Positions 1 to 12,039 are shown, counted from the first letter of the stretch. The stretch: DNA of 64,000 nucleotides from Cryptomeria japonica (GCF_030272615.1 NW_026729266.1:1-64000); one strand, 5' to 3'. The notes: generated by a model from the letters alone, not told the origin. Program-made: numbers and translations.

Positions 1-404
1 AAGGTTAAGTGAGTTTAGGGAGTTTCTAGAAGACTTTATTAGGTTAATGATGAATTAAGAAGATGGTTTGTAGGAAGCATGTGGGTTAACTAATTAATTG
101 AAATTAATTAGCTCAGAGGGAGATTTGCGAGAATTCAATTTTTAGAAGGATAAAGAAAGGGATTGATTTATTAAATAAATCAGTCATATACTATAGTGAC
201 AATATCAATTATATTTAATTAATATTGAGGAGAATTTGAATTAGTATAATTAATTAATTAATTATGTGAGGAATTAAAAATAATTAAAAATAATTAAAAA
301 TAATTATTTTTAAGTGTCTACATTTCATCCCTCTTTGAAGCGAGGTGTAATGACGTGTTGATTCAAAGAATAATCTTCTTTGATTCGATTGATAAGGTCT
401 AGAT
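1..404. other. AT-rich flank, no gene
   Basis: No coding signal is visible. The stretch is rich in TTAATTAA-like runs. A segment at about 255-325 (AATTAAAAATAATT motifs ending in TTTTTAAGTGTC) recurs in altered form at about 898-957, so the minisatellite that follows sits between two copies of the same sequence. Confidence 0.6.
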
Positions 405-893
405 TCAGTCCGATTTCAGGAAGGAGTCATCCTATATAAGACATGATCACAGCGTCTAGTTTCAGGAAGGATACATCCTGTATAAGACATGATTGATCAC
501 AACGTCTGGTTTCAGGAAGGATTCATCCTGTATAAGACATGACTAATCACAATGTCTGGTTTTAGGAAGGATTCATCCTGTATAAGACATGATCAGAGCA
601 CAACGTCTAGTTTCAGGAAGGATTCATCCTATATAAGACATGACTAATCACAACATCTGGTTTTAGGAAGGATTCATCCTGTATAAGACATGAACAGAGC
701 CCAACGTCTGGTTTCAGGAAGGATTCATCCTGTATAAGACATGATTGATCACAACATCTGGTTTTAGGAAGGATTCATCCTATATAAGACATGATTAGAG
801 CATCTAGTTTTAGGAAGGATTCATCCTGTATAAGACATGATCAGAGCATCTGGTTTCAGGAAGGATCCATCCTATATAAGACATGATCAGAGT
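405..893. repeat. Ten-unit minisatellite, 46-51 bp period
   Basis: The string TATAAGACATGA recurs at 435, 481, 531, 581, 632, 682, 733, 783, 829 and 875, giving ten units of 46 to 51 bp. Each unit carries TTCAGGAAGGATTCATCCTG, in which AGGAT and ATCCT form a short inverted pair. Units differ by a few substitutions and by presence of a GATCACAAC or GATCAGAGC linker. Regular variable spacers are absent, so this is a tandem satellite and not a CRISPR array. Confidence 0.93.
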
Positions 894-2745
894 CAAAATT
901 AATTATATGAGGAATAAAAAAATAACTAAGATAATTATTTTTAAGTGTCAACATTTTGGTGATGTGTAGAAGATAGAAGAAGAAAAGGATGCCCCCACGT
1001 AAAGCATGGGAGGTGTATGCCCCCTTGAGAATTTTTTCGAAAAAAAGGATGAAAAATTCTCAAAAAAAGAGAGGAAGAAGAATCAGGGTGGAATAGATAA
1101 ATGAGGAAGAAATATGAAGCAATCGTGAAGAATTTGGAAAGAAGAATAGGAGAGGCGAGACTGCGGGGGAAGATGGGCCCTCACGGGGGGCCATATACGC
1201 CACAATGGACCTAATGAGGGGTCATTGTATCATGACGGACATATGTTCCTCTTTATATATATATGTATACATGATTCGATTGGTGACAGATGATGTGTAG
1301 CATTTATTGTGATGGATTATTTTTGTTTGTCTTATGATGTCATATATGGATGCAATCATGGATGTGCTATGCTGACCTATTTTGTGATGCAGAGTGGATG
1401 CTTATGTATGTATGTTTATGATGTGTTGCTGACATAGTTTTTGGATGCAGGATGAGTGTTTTTTATGCTTTATGTATAAATACACATGTGTGAATGATTT
1501 ATGATGCAGTCTAAATGTAATGCTATATGGATGAGTGTATCTTTTATTTATATGATGCAATCTTATATGACGTGAATGAATTAATAAAAAGAGGGAATAT
1601 GCCAATAATAATACAATGATCTTAGATAGAAGAATATGGAATAGATGGGAAGTGGGGGAAATTGAGAAATCCATGCGATTATTGAGTTTAGGATTTGATG
1701 GAATGATGGTGAGATTTTGTGCACAACAAATGTGGAGAGCCAACCTAGTTTGATGTTTCCCTAAGTGGCTTGCACCACTAATTATAGAAATCAGGATGCC
1801 ATGAGAAACTCAGGGCATGGATTGACTCTGTAGACAAACGATAATTTCTTGCACACAACAATGCAAGTGTTAAGAAACACTAATACAAAGTTGTGGGTTT
1901 GTGCAAGGAAACCCTCAAACACACCGATACCTCTTGTACATGAGAAGGTAAGTGTTGATAAACACTAGTACTAGGTCACCGGTTTATACAAAAGGGGTCC
2001 AAAACATGCCATACTATGAAATATGCCCTAGTATGCACCTATCATAACGTACTTGGATATGGAAGAACCCAAGAAGTCATAAATAGTGGCAATCGTAGGG
2101 CAAAAGATGCAAGTCTATATGAAAAAAACTAACAAAATCTAACAAGTCACTTCTTTGCGACCAAATGATACCTCTTGCCAAGAGTAGAACTAGGATGAAG
2201 GATTAGGTTGCCAGGCGAGGGAAGGGGTCATCCCTTGGGCAAAGCGAGCTTTTGGATTAGGCAAGTGATTCTATGGTTTTGGAGAGTGACTAGTGGATTT
2301 GGGATTGTTTCTCAAGACTTCTTGAACCTTACACAGAGGCATAAAAGCTCAGTTTTAATGGGACATTCCTTGTTCATGACTCAGGCGAAGACTCATCATC
2401 ATAAGCATGTTTTATTGGGAGGTAGAAAAGAAGGAATGTTGTGCATGGGTGGGCTGGATGGCAAATGATTTGTAGGATCTACATGCTAGACAATGGATTC
2501 GATTATTTACCTTGGTGCCTCTACAGAGGTTTTCACCAAGGTACTTGTCCATAGCGCCACAAAGTGGTTTTCACTGGTGGACGAATTGTTTTTCTTTCTT
2601 TTTCTGATTTTAAAATTTTTTTGTGTCATAAGGCACCTGTTTGCCAGGTTTTCACCAAAGTGACATTTTTTCAGGATCTTTTTCTCATTTTTTTTCTTAA
2701 AAATTTTTTTCTTGATTTTTTGGACAATTTAAGACTTTTTGAGGA
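894..2745. other. Non-coding, probable 3' part of retroelement
   Basis: No credible gene. A perfect 12-bp inverted pair (TTGAGAATTTTT / AAAAATTCTCAA) lies at 1025-1063. From 1300 to 1560 a GATGCA motif recurs irregularly. A degenerate direct repeat with the core AAGTGTT-A-AAACACTA occurs near 1866 and 1949. The stretch lies directly downstream, on the minus strand, of the Ty3/gypsy integrase tail and is probably its untranslated 3' region, but no matching long terminal repeat could be identified. Confidence 0.45.
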
Positions 2746-3387
2746 CTAAGCATAAAATATTTTGAGGTACACGATATTCATTAGATCATCCAAAGGATCA
2801 CCTTCAGGAGTAGCCAACTTATAAGCTCCTGATCCATATTTTGCTGTGATTACATATGATCCAAGCCAATTAGGCTTGAACTTGCCTTTCTTTTCTCTTT
2901 CTTGAAGATTTTTTTGATTCTCCATGAGGACAAGATCAACAACTTGGAATTCCCAGGTTCTGACTCTTTTGTGATAACTCATCCACAAGCAGTTTTGATA
3001 TACCCGAAGATGGTTCAAGGCCTTGAGGCACCTTTCATCTAAGAATGGAATTACCTTTAAGTTACATAATTTCAGGTTCTTTTTCCTCTTCTTTAGTAGT
3101 CTACTAACTTGTCGAAGGTTGATTCTCATCAAAAGACAAATTGGAAATTTTTTTGCTTCCCTCCAAGAATGAGATGATGTGTTTGTCATTATCAAAGACT
3201 TTCCAATTCTGATATTATCTGGCACACTAGGCCGATAGATCATCTCTACTATGTAAACATCCTTATCAAAGTCATGATGAGTAAGCAATAAAGAGGTTGA
3301 GACAATAAGAGAATCCACCTTTGTATTCTGCTCCCTTGGAATGGCTTGTATGGAAAAAGCATCAAAACCTTTGATCTCATCCCACAC
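2746..3387 (-). pseudogene. RNase H tail joined to integrase C-terminus (deletion junction)
   Basis: The first about 50 residues (IPREQNTKVDS, ending RPSVPDNI) match the end of the extra RNase H region of Tat-type polyproteins. After about residue 50 the frame passes into unrelated residues and then into the integrase C-terminal segment (ALNHLRVYQN, then KFKPNWLGSYVI, SGAYKLATPEGDP and a closing LKIFYA). The chromodomain-like or GPY/F-like end of integrase therefore follows RNase H with no reverse transcriptase or DDE core between. This is direct evidence of a large internal deletion of several kilobases relative to a full element. Downstream is the element's untranslated 3' part. Assignment rests on recalled family consensus. 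Confidence 0.8.
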
Positions 3388-3435
3388 TTTATTTCGATAT
3401 GACCTCAGCGTCTTATTCTTGCTTTGGTATCTATT

Positions 3436-3852
3436 CTACACTTGGTTAAAAATTAACTCAGCGTCTCCCATGACTTGCAACTTTTTGATCCATTTCTCCT
3501 TGGCAAAATCCAGCCCTAAGAGAAGAGCCTCATACTCTGCAGTATTGTTTATAGTATCAAATTCAAGCTTGTAAGATTTATGAAACTTTTCATCTTGAGG
3601 AGAAGTCAGCACCACTCTCGTGCATGAACTAGAAGATGAAGAAATTTTGTCAAATTGCATTCTCCAAAGTTCTGAAGATATATCAGGAACTAGGATTTCA
3701 TGAATATTTTCCTCTTTTGATGATAACATATAAGTACCCAAACTAGTTTCAACATACAATATCTCTGCCCTTGGATCATCAAACTTGAGGATTGTATACT
3801 TTTCCTTAGGCTCAGGGTCTAATTTGACTTTCTTTTTGCCAAGAAGTATCAT
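3436..3852 (-). pseudogene. Retroelement RNase H domain (archaeal-type) fragment
   Basis: The 138-residue frame holds LEFDTINNTAEYEALLLGLD followed by GDAELIFNQV, the signature of the extra RNase H found between protease and reverse transcriptase in Tat-type Ty3/gypsy elements. TAEYEALL carries the glutamate and GDAELI the aspartate expected of the RNase H active site. The upstream half (DDPRAEILYVETSLGTYML) is the linker from the protease. It lies just downstream of the protease frame, separated by one stop. It would remove template RNA or act in priming in an intact element; here it is only a fragment. Confidence 0.82.
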
Positions 3853-3870
3853 GGCATGGGACCAATCTAA

Positions 3871-4386
3871 CTAAATTTCACCACTGAGGTCTTTACCAAA
3901 ATTACGGCTTAAGAGCATACCATAACTTGTTGGGATATCAACAACCAAAATATTAAGTTTCAACTTCTTTTGAGGTTGAGTGGCTAAAGCGACTTGAGAG
4001 TCTTTGATCTGTCCGACAAGGGGAACTTGTTTAGACTCCATTGAAAACACTTTACCAGTTGATTTGTTCAAAGGCAAGCCTAATACATGAGCAACTTTAG
4101 AAAGCATTACATTGTCGGATGCACTAGAATCAATGATGCAATTGATTAACTTACAATCGACAATATACAAAGATATATAGAAATGATCTTGCTTATCAGA
4201 AAAGAAGGTGGCAACAAGAGATGATTCCTTTGAAATAGACCCCTCTTGGTTATCATCATCAAAGTTCTCACCTGATTCTTGATGTATGTCTGAATGTGAC
4301 TGCTTGAGATCCTTTTTGATACAATGCACCAATTTGTCCACATGTTGCGGGTTCTTCTTGAGATACTCAAATTGAGAAATTTGCAC
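3871..4386 (-). pseudogene. Ty3/gypsy retropepsin (protease) domain
   Basis: The C-terminal 100 residues hold CIIDSSASDNVM, the retropepsin active-site region, followed by GLPLNKS, KQVPLVGQIKD and DIPTSYGMLLSR, the flap and C-terminal strands of a plant Ty3 protease. The canonical catalytic D-S/T-G is D-S-S here, a glycine-to-serine change that a single G-to-A transition explains and that should impair activity. The N-terminal part is the acidic, charged gag-protease linker. It follows the gag relic and precedes the RNase H frame on the same strand. Confidence 0.85.
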
Positions 4387-4399
4387 CTTGGTGTTTTTA

Positions 4400-6005
4400 C
4401 AATATTCTATAAAATCAAAATAATCTTCAAGAGAAGGTTGCCCGCGATGAACAACTTTTTCAGCTTTTCTTGATGATCCCAGTTCTTCTTTGCTTTGCTT
4501 CCTCCATAGGATTCACTTAGGAATATCTTCTGCTTCTTTATCTTTTGTAGTAGATTTAGCTTTTTCCTTGAGCTTCTAGCACCAATTCTTTGTGAAAACA
4601 TTACAAGAATGATTATTTATGTTAGTGTCTTTCTCATCTTCCTCACTAGACTCATATTCTAAAAAGTTAAGTGTAGATGGACCAAACTACTGACCAGTTT
4701 CATCTTCAATATATTCTTCAATCTTTTCATTGGTCTGGTTCATCTGCATAAACCTAGTCATTTTGAGGCATGAAGCTCCATCATGGTTTGTTGTGAGATA
4801 AAAATCACACATTGTAGTAGTTTGGCAAATACTGGTAGATGGATGTTCAATAGCCAACCTTGGTGTCAGAGCAGGAAGCTTTAGTTATCGATTTTGCTGG
4901 TACACAATATAATTCCTCCTAGAAATATCTTAATACAAAGGTGGTGGATTTTGTGGCAACTTTTTCTTCAACTAGAGCAGATCATTGGATAAATTTTAAA
5001 CCATTAGGTTTGTGGTTGCTGGGCTGGCTTGTTGCGTTTTTCCTTTTTGCAGTTCTTTATTCCATTTTCCTATGCTCACTAAGTCATCTTCAACTTCAAT
5101 AGCTAACCTTTGTGGTGTTGTAAGATCAACAACTCATCCTCTCCTTATTTGAAAATCTATGTTAGTAGGTTGTGTGTTGATGAAGAAACACTTTTGATTC
5201 TCTTCTATGGTCTTTTTATCAGTTGCAAGTCTATTGACGAGTTTATTGAATCATGCCACAAATTCTCTCATAGGTTCATGCACTTCCTTTTTCATCTTCA
5301 TCAATTGGGCAAGAAGAAAACGCCCATCATCAACAGTGTTGAACCTATCCTCAAATATTTGTATAAACCTTTCCATCTCCTAAAAACTTAGGAATATGCT
5401 TCCTTGAACCAGTTGGTAAGTCATGCAATTGATTTCCCAAAGCTAAAGGACCTATGGTTATGCCCCATGGGACTGGTAGAGTATTTTGTTGCATGATTCA
5501 TTGTGCAAAGTTAATAACAAGAGGAGGAAGTAAGGTTAAATCTTGAAAAGATGGGGAATATATATTTTCTTTCTTTGGCGAAGAAGGTGTACTAGTGGAC
5601 TTAACTTTCTTTTTATGAGTTGTGAAAGGTGTGCAATAGTTGACCTTGTGTAGTTCAGCAAAATTGGGATCACTGAAACACTTACTTCTATCACCTCTAG
5701 TATATCTCTTGCTTGCCAGCGTGCTTATTGATTATCTTGCTCTTGTTGATCTTGCACGTGTTGAATTATTTGCCTATTGTACCTTGGAATTACCACAATT
5801 CTTTTAATGACGATTAACTCCTACCCAAGAGGTACCCTCCTAAGAAGCTCACCAAAATCTATTTCTTCAACCAACACTTGATGTACTTGATGGTATTATT
5901 GATAACTTTTACAAACTTTCCAAGCAAGCCTATTCAATTGTGATATTATGTATTGTTGTTCAGCTTGAATCCGGTTAAGATTCGGTTGCAAGACTTGGTC
6001 GCGCC
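4400..6005 (-). pseudogene. Ty3/gypsy gag, multiply broken
   Basis: No single frame is open, but joined minus-strand frames give recognisable gag segments: GSRKHIPKF near 5.39 kb, KKEVHEPM and REFVAWFNKL near 5.2-5.3 kb, ENQKCFFIN and RRG-VVDLTT near 5.1-5.2 kb, then a zinc-knuckle-like CDFYLTTNHDGASC near 4.8 kb. The second knuckle cysteine appears lost (C-x8-H-x4-C remains). The most upstream piece near 5.95 kb (NRIQAEQQYIISQLNRLAW) is the coiled-coil-like N-terminus. Gag would package element RNA in virus-like particles. Many stops are TAG or TGA where tryptophan, glutamine or arginine is expected. Confidence 0.72.
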
Positions 6006-6009
6006 CACA

Positions 6010-7400
6010 AAAGGATATGAAAATCACTGTAAAACCTTTCCTGGGAATTGGGCATTCCATCAGGTGACCAATATCTCCCTCTGTAGACGTTCATTTACTT
6101 GTCAAACCAGGGGACGTATACTTTAAATGGCGCAGCAAAATATATGCACTAGGAACTCATTTTGGTCAAATCTTAGCAGAAATACATACTGGAAAGAAAT
6201 TCTACCTACACTACAGGAAGGTAATGCAAAGCTCTTTAACTCAACTATGATTTGATTAAAACAAAAATCATGGTAACTACAACTGAAACACAAACTATGA
6301 ACTGGCCTTATGCTGCAGGAACAGGCACACTGATGGATTCCTTGTGCTGCAAGAGCAATGTAGAGCTGAGTTTGTATAAAAACTTTAAAGATGAAAGCAA
6401 ACTGAAGCTTTAACAAGAAAGAACAACTAACTAACTACCTACAGATACCTACTAAGTGGGCCCCCTTAGCAAGCATCTCCTGATTACGCAGATGCTAAAC
6501 TCAGAACTTCATTGAACTTTATTCATAAAAACAGAATGATATACATTGTTTTGTTGATGTGGAAACTAACAACAAACTCTGTCTCTAGTTAAACAGATTC
6601 TGTCTTTCATTATCATATTGATTCTTACATGATAACTACTATTCTGATTCTATCTTACTCTATCTATCATCTCCCTCCTCTCTCTTGTGCAGGAGGAGAG
6701 CTTTATTTAAAAATAGGAGAGTAACTAACTAACTAACTCCATCAAAGAAAGACGTGGGAGTAAAATATATCCCCGAGTCAAGGAACAAACTTCATAAATG
6801 AATTTATGCGTTCAACCCGATCCAGAGAGAGAATCTAGTGCTCCACTCTTTCCCAATTAACTGCCATTAAAATTATTTCCCATGGTTTCGGTCACAGAGT
6901 CTTCGCTGGAGCTCCCTCGAAGTCATGCAGGAAATGGACTTTACTGCAAGGTTGAGATCGGCTGTGCTTGACTCGATCGTTCTTCAACAACCTGCGAAAC
7001 AAAAGGTAACAGGCAACAGAAAAAGGCGTATGGCACATAAACGATATCTATTCATTAATCACACATTTAAATTCACTTCATCATTCAAAAACTGTATATG
7101 ATATATCAGTCATTTTAGGGAGTCAACGGGGCAATAAATGCAATCAAGTCAACACAATGAGCTGCAGGAATATAAAAGTATCTTGCTACAGGATATCCCA
7201 AAAAGGTTTCAACAAAGTCTGAACATTCATGAAATAAAAAAAGAAAAGGCATTTAAAAGTTTATCATAACATCCAAATTATGAGCATATTTTAAGCTCAT
7301 CAAGACCGGTGGATTATGACAAGTCAAGACCATAGCTAGTCATAGAGCATGATATCTTATCTTTTGGATTGTCTTTGAATTTGATGTTGGTTGGGTTGAT
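6010..7400. other. Unassigned insert between two gag N-termini
   Basis: No gene is supported. The segment contains TAACTAACTAAC runs near 6420 and 6725, a pyrimidine-rich stretch near 6660-6700 and several TTTATT strings that would be polyadenylation-like signals on the minus strand. It is bracketed by two related gag N-terminal sequences (about 5940-6000 and 7530-7620), so it probably includes a long terminal repeat of another element or marks a rearrangement. Its boundaries could not be fixed by eye. Confidence 0.4.
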
Positions 7401-7709
7401 CAACAAAATTTATTGCTAAGAATACATGAGGAAATATTTCAACTTCACTTTCAAACACCACCACAAGATTTTGTGCATTTCTTTCTTCTTCTTCGAGGAT
7501 TAAGCTCAATCTCTCGTATTCAGCCCAACTTCTTCTATTTCTCTAAGATTATGTATTTGACTGACAAATTATATTTTCTTGTTCAGCATGAACCCAATCA
7601 AAATTCAGTTGCAACATAGGAAGAACGTTTTCATGTGGAAGAACCATCTTTCTTCATGGTGGGTAAGAGGAAAGAAAATATCAAGGCGACCGTCTTCTTG
7701 TTTGGGGTT

Positions 7710-7725
7710 CCCAGCAGAGTCGCCA
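7710..7725 (-). other. Primer-binding site complementary to tRNA-Arg
   Basis: The minus strand reads TGGCGACTCTGCTGGG, which pairs with the 3' end of plant tRNA-Arg (…CAGCAGAGTCGCCA). This primer is typical of Tat/Ogre-lineage Ty3/gypsy elements. It fixes the orientation of the element as minus and places the 5' long terminal repeat at higher coordinates, directly beyond 7726. Confidence 0.88.
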
Positions 7726-8880
7726 AAATCTATTGGTAAATAGATCTGTCACTTCAAAATGTTCTACTATGTGCCCAATGGAGGAGTGACAAAGAAAAGG
7801 TTCCCAACGGTTGGATAGATTATTATTTGGATACGATCTTCTTCTATGTTTGAGAGGGGAAACTCCCTTGTATGATAGGGGTATTTGTATTTTTGAATAA
7901 AGTTAATTTGAAAAGAAAAAGAGGAAACTAACTATAAATGAACTTAGAAGAAATCTACCCAACAAACATTCAATTGTTATTAAGATTTCATTGATTTCTA
8001 AACTCATCACTATCAACTCTAGACCACACATAATAAGGTAGTTAAATGAAGCATTGAAGTTTGCATGACATCAATATACCCCAAAGATACCAAAGAAATT
8101 TATAGTGTCATATGAATATTGTCTTCATGAAACTGGGAAAGTAATTTGCAAACTTGTTATTTCAATATCACAAGATAATTACATAACATTGAGAAAATGA
8201 ATACTTGACAATCATGGAAACACTTCCAATTTGTTTTGTATTGAAAAGATGGAGTTATACAGTCCAAAAAATTTAGCTATCCCAAAACTCGCAAAGTCCA
8301 AAAAGTCCTTTAATAATCCATCTTTCCACTATTTATAATATCCTGTGAGTAACTACCACATAACCAACTTCAATCCTCTCTTAATAACTAACTCTTTTCA
8401 GCACAAATTACAATGAGTTAATAAGTTAAACATTTATGCGCAAAAAAAGTCAACTTTCTAACCTTTGACTCCATGAGATGGAAATTCTCAATTTATGTCA
8501 TAAGACTGAAAATAATACTTGAGAATAACTAATCAAAACACAACAAAATAGAATATAGAAAGATGAAAGCATGATATTAATTATCAATATCATGGAGAAG
8601 CATGTTGGCCGATTACTTGATCCTGCTGAAGTGGTGTTTTGGACTTGAACAACCTGTATGCTTTGAGAGCATCTACCATGAACTTGTTTTGGGAATGATC
8701 ACATTATTCATCTTCAATTTTACAGTAGCTTGGCCATCCTGAATGTCAATCAAATCATGATAATGAAGGCATGTCACAAGCATCCAAAGCAACTGAAATA
8801 ACATTGAGTCTCTTCATTCTATCTGCATCTAAAACTTACACATCTACTAGCTCAGTATTGATTCTATCATGAAATTTTCT
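7726..8880 (-). other. Probable 5' LTR region, boundaries unknown
   Basis: This follows the primer-binding site on the LTR side. It is non-coding and begins with AAATCTATTGGTAAATAG on the plus strand; an expected TG terminus may be mutated to TA. No second copy was found in the window, so the far end of the LTR is not defined. It could equally belong to the 3' side of a neighbouring element that carried the unknown protein at 8.9-11.8 kb. Confidence 0.45.
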
Positions 8881-8889
8881 TAAGACCAC

Positions 8890-11782
8890 CTAACTGTCCA
8901 TTTGTTGAAATTGTTTCTTTATTGATATATCACAAATAATGTTCATTGTGTCCTCTATTACCTTCATTTTTTTTTGCTCACAAGTTACCAAGAGTTTTTG
9001 ATACTCACCTAGGCATTGCTTGATATTCTCCAATTTCCAACTTATACTCTTGCACCATCTACTTGATTGATTTTCTTCTTTATGAGAGAAGACTTTCTCG
9101 GCAATGAGTACATCCATATCTATTTTATCTATTCTTTGGAATTCTTTCAAAGTATCTTCCCAAGACATTTCTTGTTCTTTGGTATTCTTCAATATTGTAG
9201 CAATTTGTTGCTCCTATACAACAAGTTTCATGTGAACATCCTTGGCTTTTCCAATGAAGTATAATGTCTTTGACTTCATTTGATTAATCCATTCCTCTAC
9301 CATTTTACTATGTCTACTTAATTTATGTTTATCTTTAATCACCTTATTTATAATTATTCCTTCAACATGCATTAATGCCAAAGTTGATGCTAACTCCAAC
9401 TGTTCATTTGAAGAATCTACAATGGATTTGATATAGGATGAGAGAACTTGTATTTGTTGCTTTATCTGATCGTTTGTTTCCTTATCTTTTTTTTCTTTGT
9501 CCACAAGAATATGTGTGGAAATTTGAAATTTTTTAACAACTCCCTCATGTGTTGTAGGTCCTAGATCCACCCATGTCACATTAAAATCTGCCTCACTAGC
9601 TTCACTTACATCTTTTTCAACAATAGACTGGGCTACCTGAACACACAAATTTCCTGATGAAGGACTAATTCCCAATCTGGATGCAACTTTTGTTTTCTTT
9701 GGTTTGGTTGTCTCATGAAGTGCATTTGCAACCATATCCAAACTAGGAGCTATCAAATTAATAGTTCTCTTCTTATTCTGTAAGCTCTGTTGTAACCAAG
9801 ATGATGAAGATGATGGAAATGATTCTTCATTATTCATAGATGTCGAGCTTAAAGATGTTGGATTGTTTGGTAAGAGTGGAGATTTAACTTCAGTATAGAC
9901 ATCATTCATTTGAGCTTCACCATGAATCACAAAATCATCATGTTATGGTGATGAAATAATGATAAAAGGTGAGACAGAGGGGATTTGTTGATTATCCATG
10001 TTGGGAGGATGTTGAGGTGAAATACATTCCAACTCAGCTCCTAGCTCTTGGAAATGATTCATTGTCTTCCCTTTTGTCTTTAACCTCTTTTTCTTAATGA
10101 CATAACTAACTTCACATGCCTCTGCAAGATCCTTTCCTTTTTCTGGATGTTCTCCATCATCACCTCCCTTGGATATATTTTGGTGTAGGCTCATAATTGG
10201 ATTTAACCTCTGTGCGAATTAGTTAGAAGAGAATAACTCCCTTGTGCACCACTTCTATCTTTTGAAGTATTACCTTTACGTGGAGGTTGGGTTATTGTAG
10301 CCTCAATCCTCTTACTTTTAATCCATTCAAGTGTTGTTCAAATCATATAGGCTAATCTTTCATGAATGCTTCTTATCATTGGAAGTGACCAAATTATGGG
10401 TGGAAGAGGAAGAAGTTGAATCCTCTCAAAATAAAAAGCATCAATAAAATCAGATTCATCATCCTCAATGTCATTCACATTTATTTCAATTTTGTAATAA
10501 ACTATCTGCTTGAAAGTGAGCCTCATCCAATCCCTTTTTTGTACCTCAAAATCATCTTCACAGTCCTGCAAGAAATCTTCTATAGTAGGAAAGTGCTCAA
10601 ATCTGGCACCAAGTTCCAAATCTCCTACATCATACCCTTTTCTATCAAAATGAAACCTCATATCATAAGGGTACAAATGATTCTATATACCTCTCAATAC
10701 TTTGAGCATCTGAGTAGCTCTCATAGCTATAATAACCAACTCCAATGGGAAAAGAGATAATGCTTTTCCTTTTATTGTGGGAAATTTTGTTGAATCTTCA
10801 ACAAACCTTGGCAACATGAGAGGGCAACCATCATAACCTCCTATCCAGATGTATGTGAATTTTGGAAACTGTATGAAGTAACTACCATACTTTTTTACCA
10901 ATGCTGCTACTTTTGGAGATATTCTGAGTCCAATGTTACCTTTTAGTTCTCTTCCTGTTAGCATAGTAAAGGCATCATTAACCCACCTAAAGTGATGATA
11001 ACTTTCCTCCAACTGCAGCTGTGGATTATAATGGTAAATCTGAGTTGCATCATCATAAATGCATTAAACATTCAACCCTAGCCATTTCTTCATTCTGACA
11101 ATGGCATAAAAGAGATATTATAATTATTTCTCTATTTGAGTGCTCATCGCAAAGATTATTACTAATAATCTTAGCCCAATTAATAAATTGCATGCCTTCA
11201 CAGATGATGTTGATGAACAAAAACATCCACTCTTTCAAGTCATTAGAATCCTCATTTCCCACGACCTGGTTTAATAAAATAACATATTTGCTATATCCTC
11301 CATCAACAGAGACTTGTGTATTATCATGGGAAGTTGTGTTTTCCTCCTTCTTGGTTTTGCCAACCATTTTCTAGCTATATTACTCTGACACTAGGCTTCA
11401 TTATTGACAAAATAAGTATCTGCATACTCTCTATCTACCTCTATGAATTGGTCTCTAAAAGGCAATCTAAACACAATGAAAATAGAGATTGGATCAAGTT
11501 TAACCACCACATACCTTCTATTGTCGTAATTTATTTTTTCTTCGTATTAAATGCTTTCATGCATTCTAAAACTAATTTTGGGCACTGGACTGATGTGTGG
11601 TAGCCTGCAGCATGTGCCAATCCACTATCTAGCAAACTCCAAGTTGTCAAAGTTTCATCCTTCTTTTCCATTGATTTCCAAAAATATGGAAGATTCACAT
11701 TTCCCAATTTAGTATCACCAATGTCTGGAAGCGTACATTTGAGAATGGGTACGTAATCGGGACTATGAAACTTATACTTCAT
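8890..11782 (-). pseudogene. Large protein of unknown function, broken copy
   Basis: Successive minus-strand frames (11782-11531, 11367-11053, 11012-10683, 10676-10338, 10194-9943, 9930-9214, 9192-8890) read as one protein of roughly 950 residues. At least two frameshifts and several stops interrupt it; the last three frames are in register and separated by single stops. The N-terminal half is globular and rich in aromatic residues (WSLLDSGLAHAAGYHTS; YGSYFIQFPKFTYIWIGGY; RFEHFPTIEDFLQDCEDD). The middle is basic and then serine-rich (SSSSSWLQQSL). The C-terminal 200 residues are charged, probably coiled coil. I do not know its function. Similar repeated proteins exist, from memory, in gymnosperm gene sets, suggesting a mobile-element-encoded accessory protein. 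That is inference. Confidence 0.6.
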
Positions 11783-12039
11783 TATGACAGGAAAACTATC
11801 ACCTACTCAGCCCTATCTTGATGTATGCTTGTAACTAACATGCTAATAGCATTTTCTTTGGTCATTGTAACAAAGTCTATCATGCATTTACAAACTTAAA
11901 TATTTTATCCATTTATCTCTGACTGTGAATCTATAAAGTGTTTAGAAGTGTATAATATGGTCACTATGTTCAAGCATTATGGAACACGTAAACATATTGT
12001 GAAGGGTTTATATTTATAAAGAACTATCACTATGAATAA

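Larger units (their letters stand above)
2746..7725 (-). mobile_element. Tat/Ogre-type Ty3/gypsy relic, internally deleted
   Basis: Reading the minus strand there is a tRNA-Arg primer-binding site, a gag N-terminal fragment, gag, protease, an RNase H domain and the integrase C-terminal tail. The order protease then RNase H before the expected reverse transcriptase fits Tat-lineage elements carrying an extra (archaeal-type) RNase H. Reverse transcriptase, second RNase H and the integrase catalytic core are missing. Frameshifts and stops occur throughout. A second gag N-terminus near 7.5 kb shows that another insertion or rearrangement split the 5' end. The copy cannot be autonomous. Confidence 0.82.

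Noticed and set aside
405-893. Possible CRISPR array
   Set aside because: Whole units repeat, including the parts that would be spacers, and the sequence is eukaryotic.
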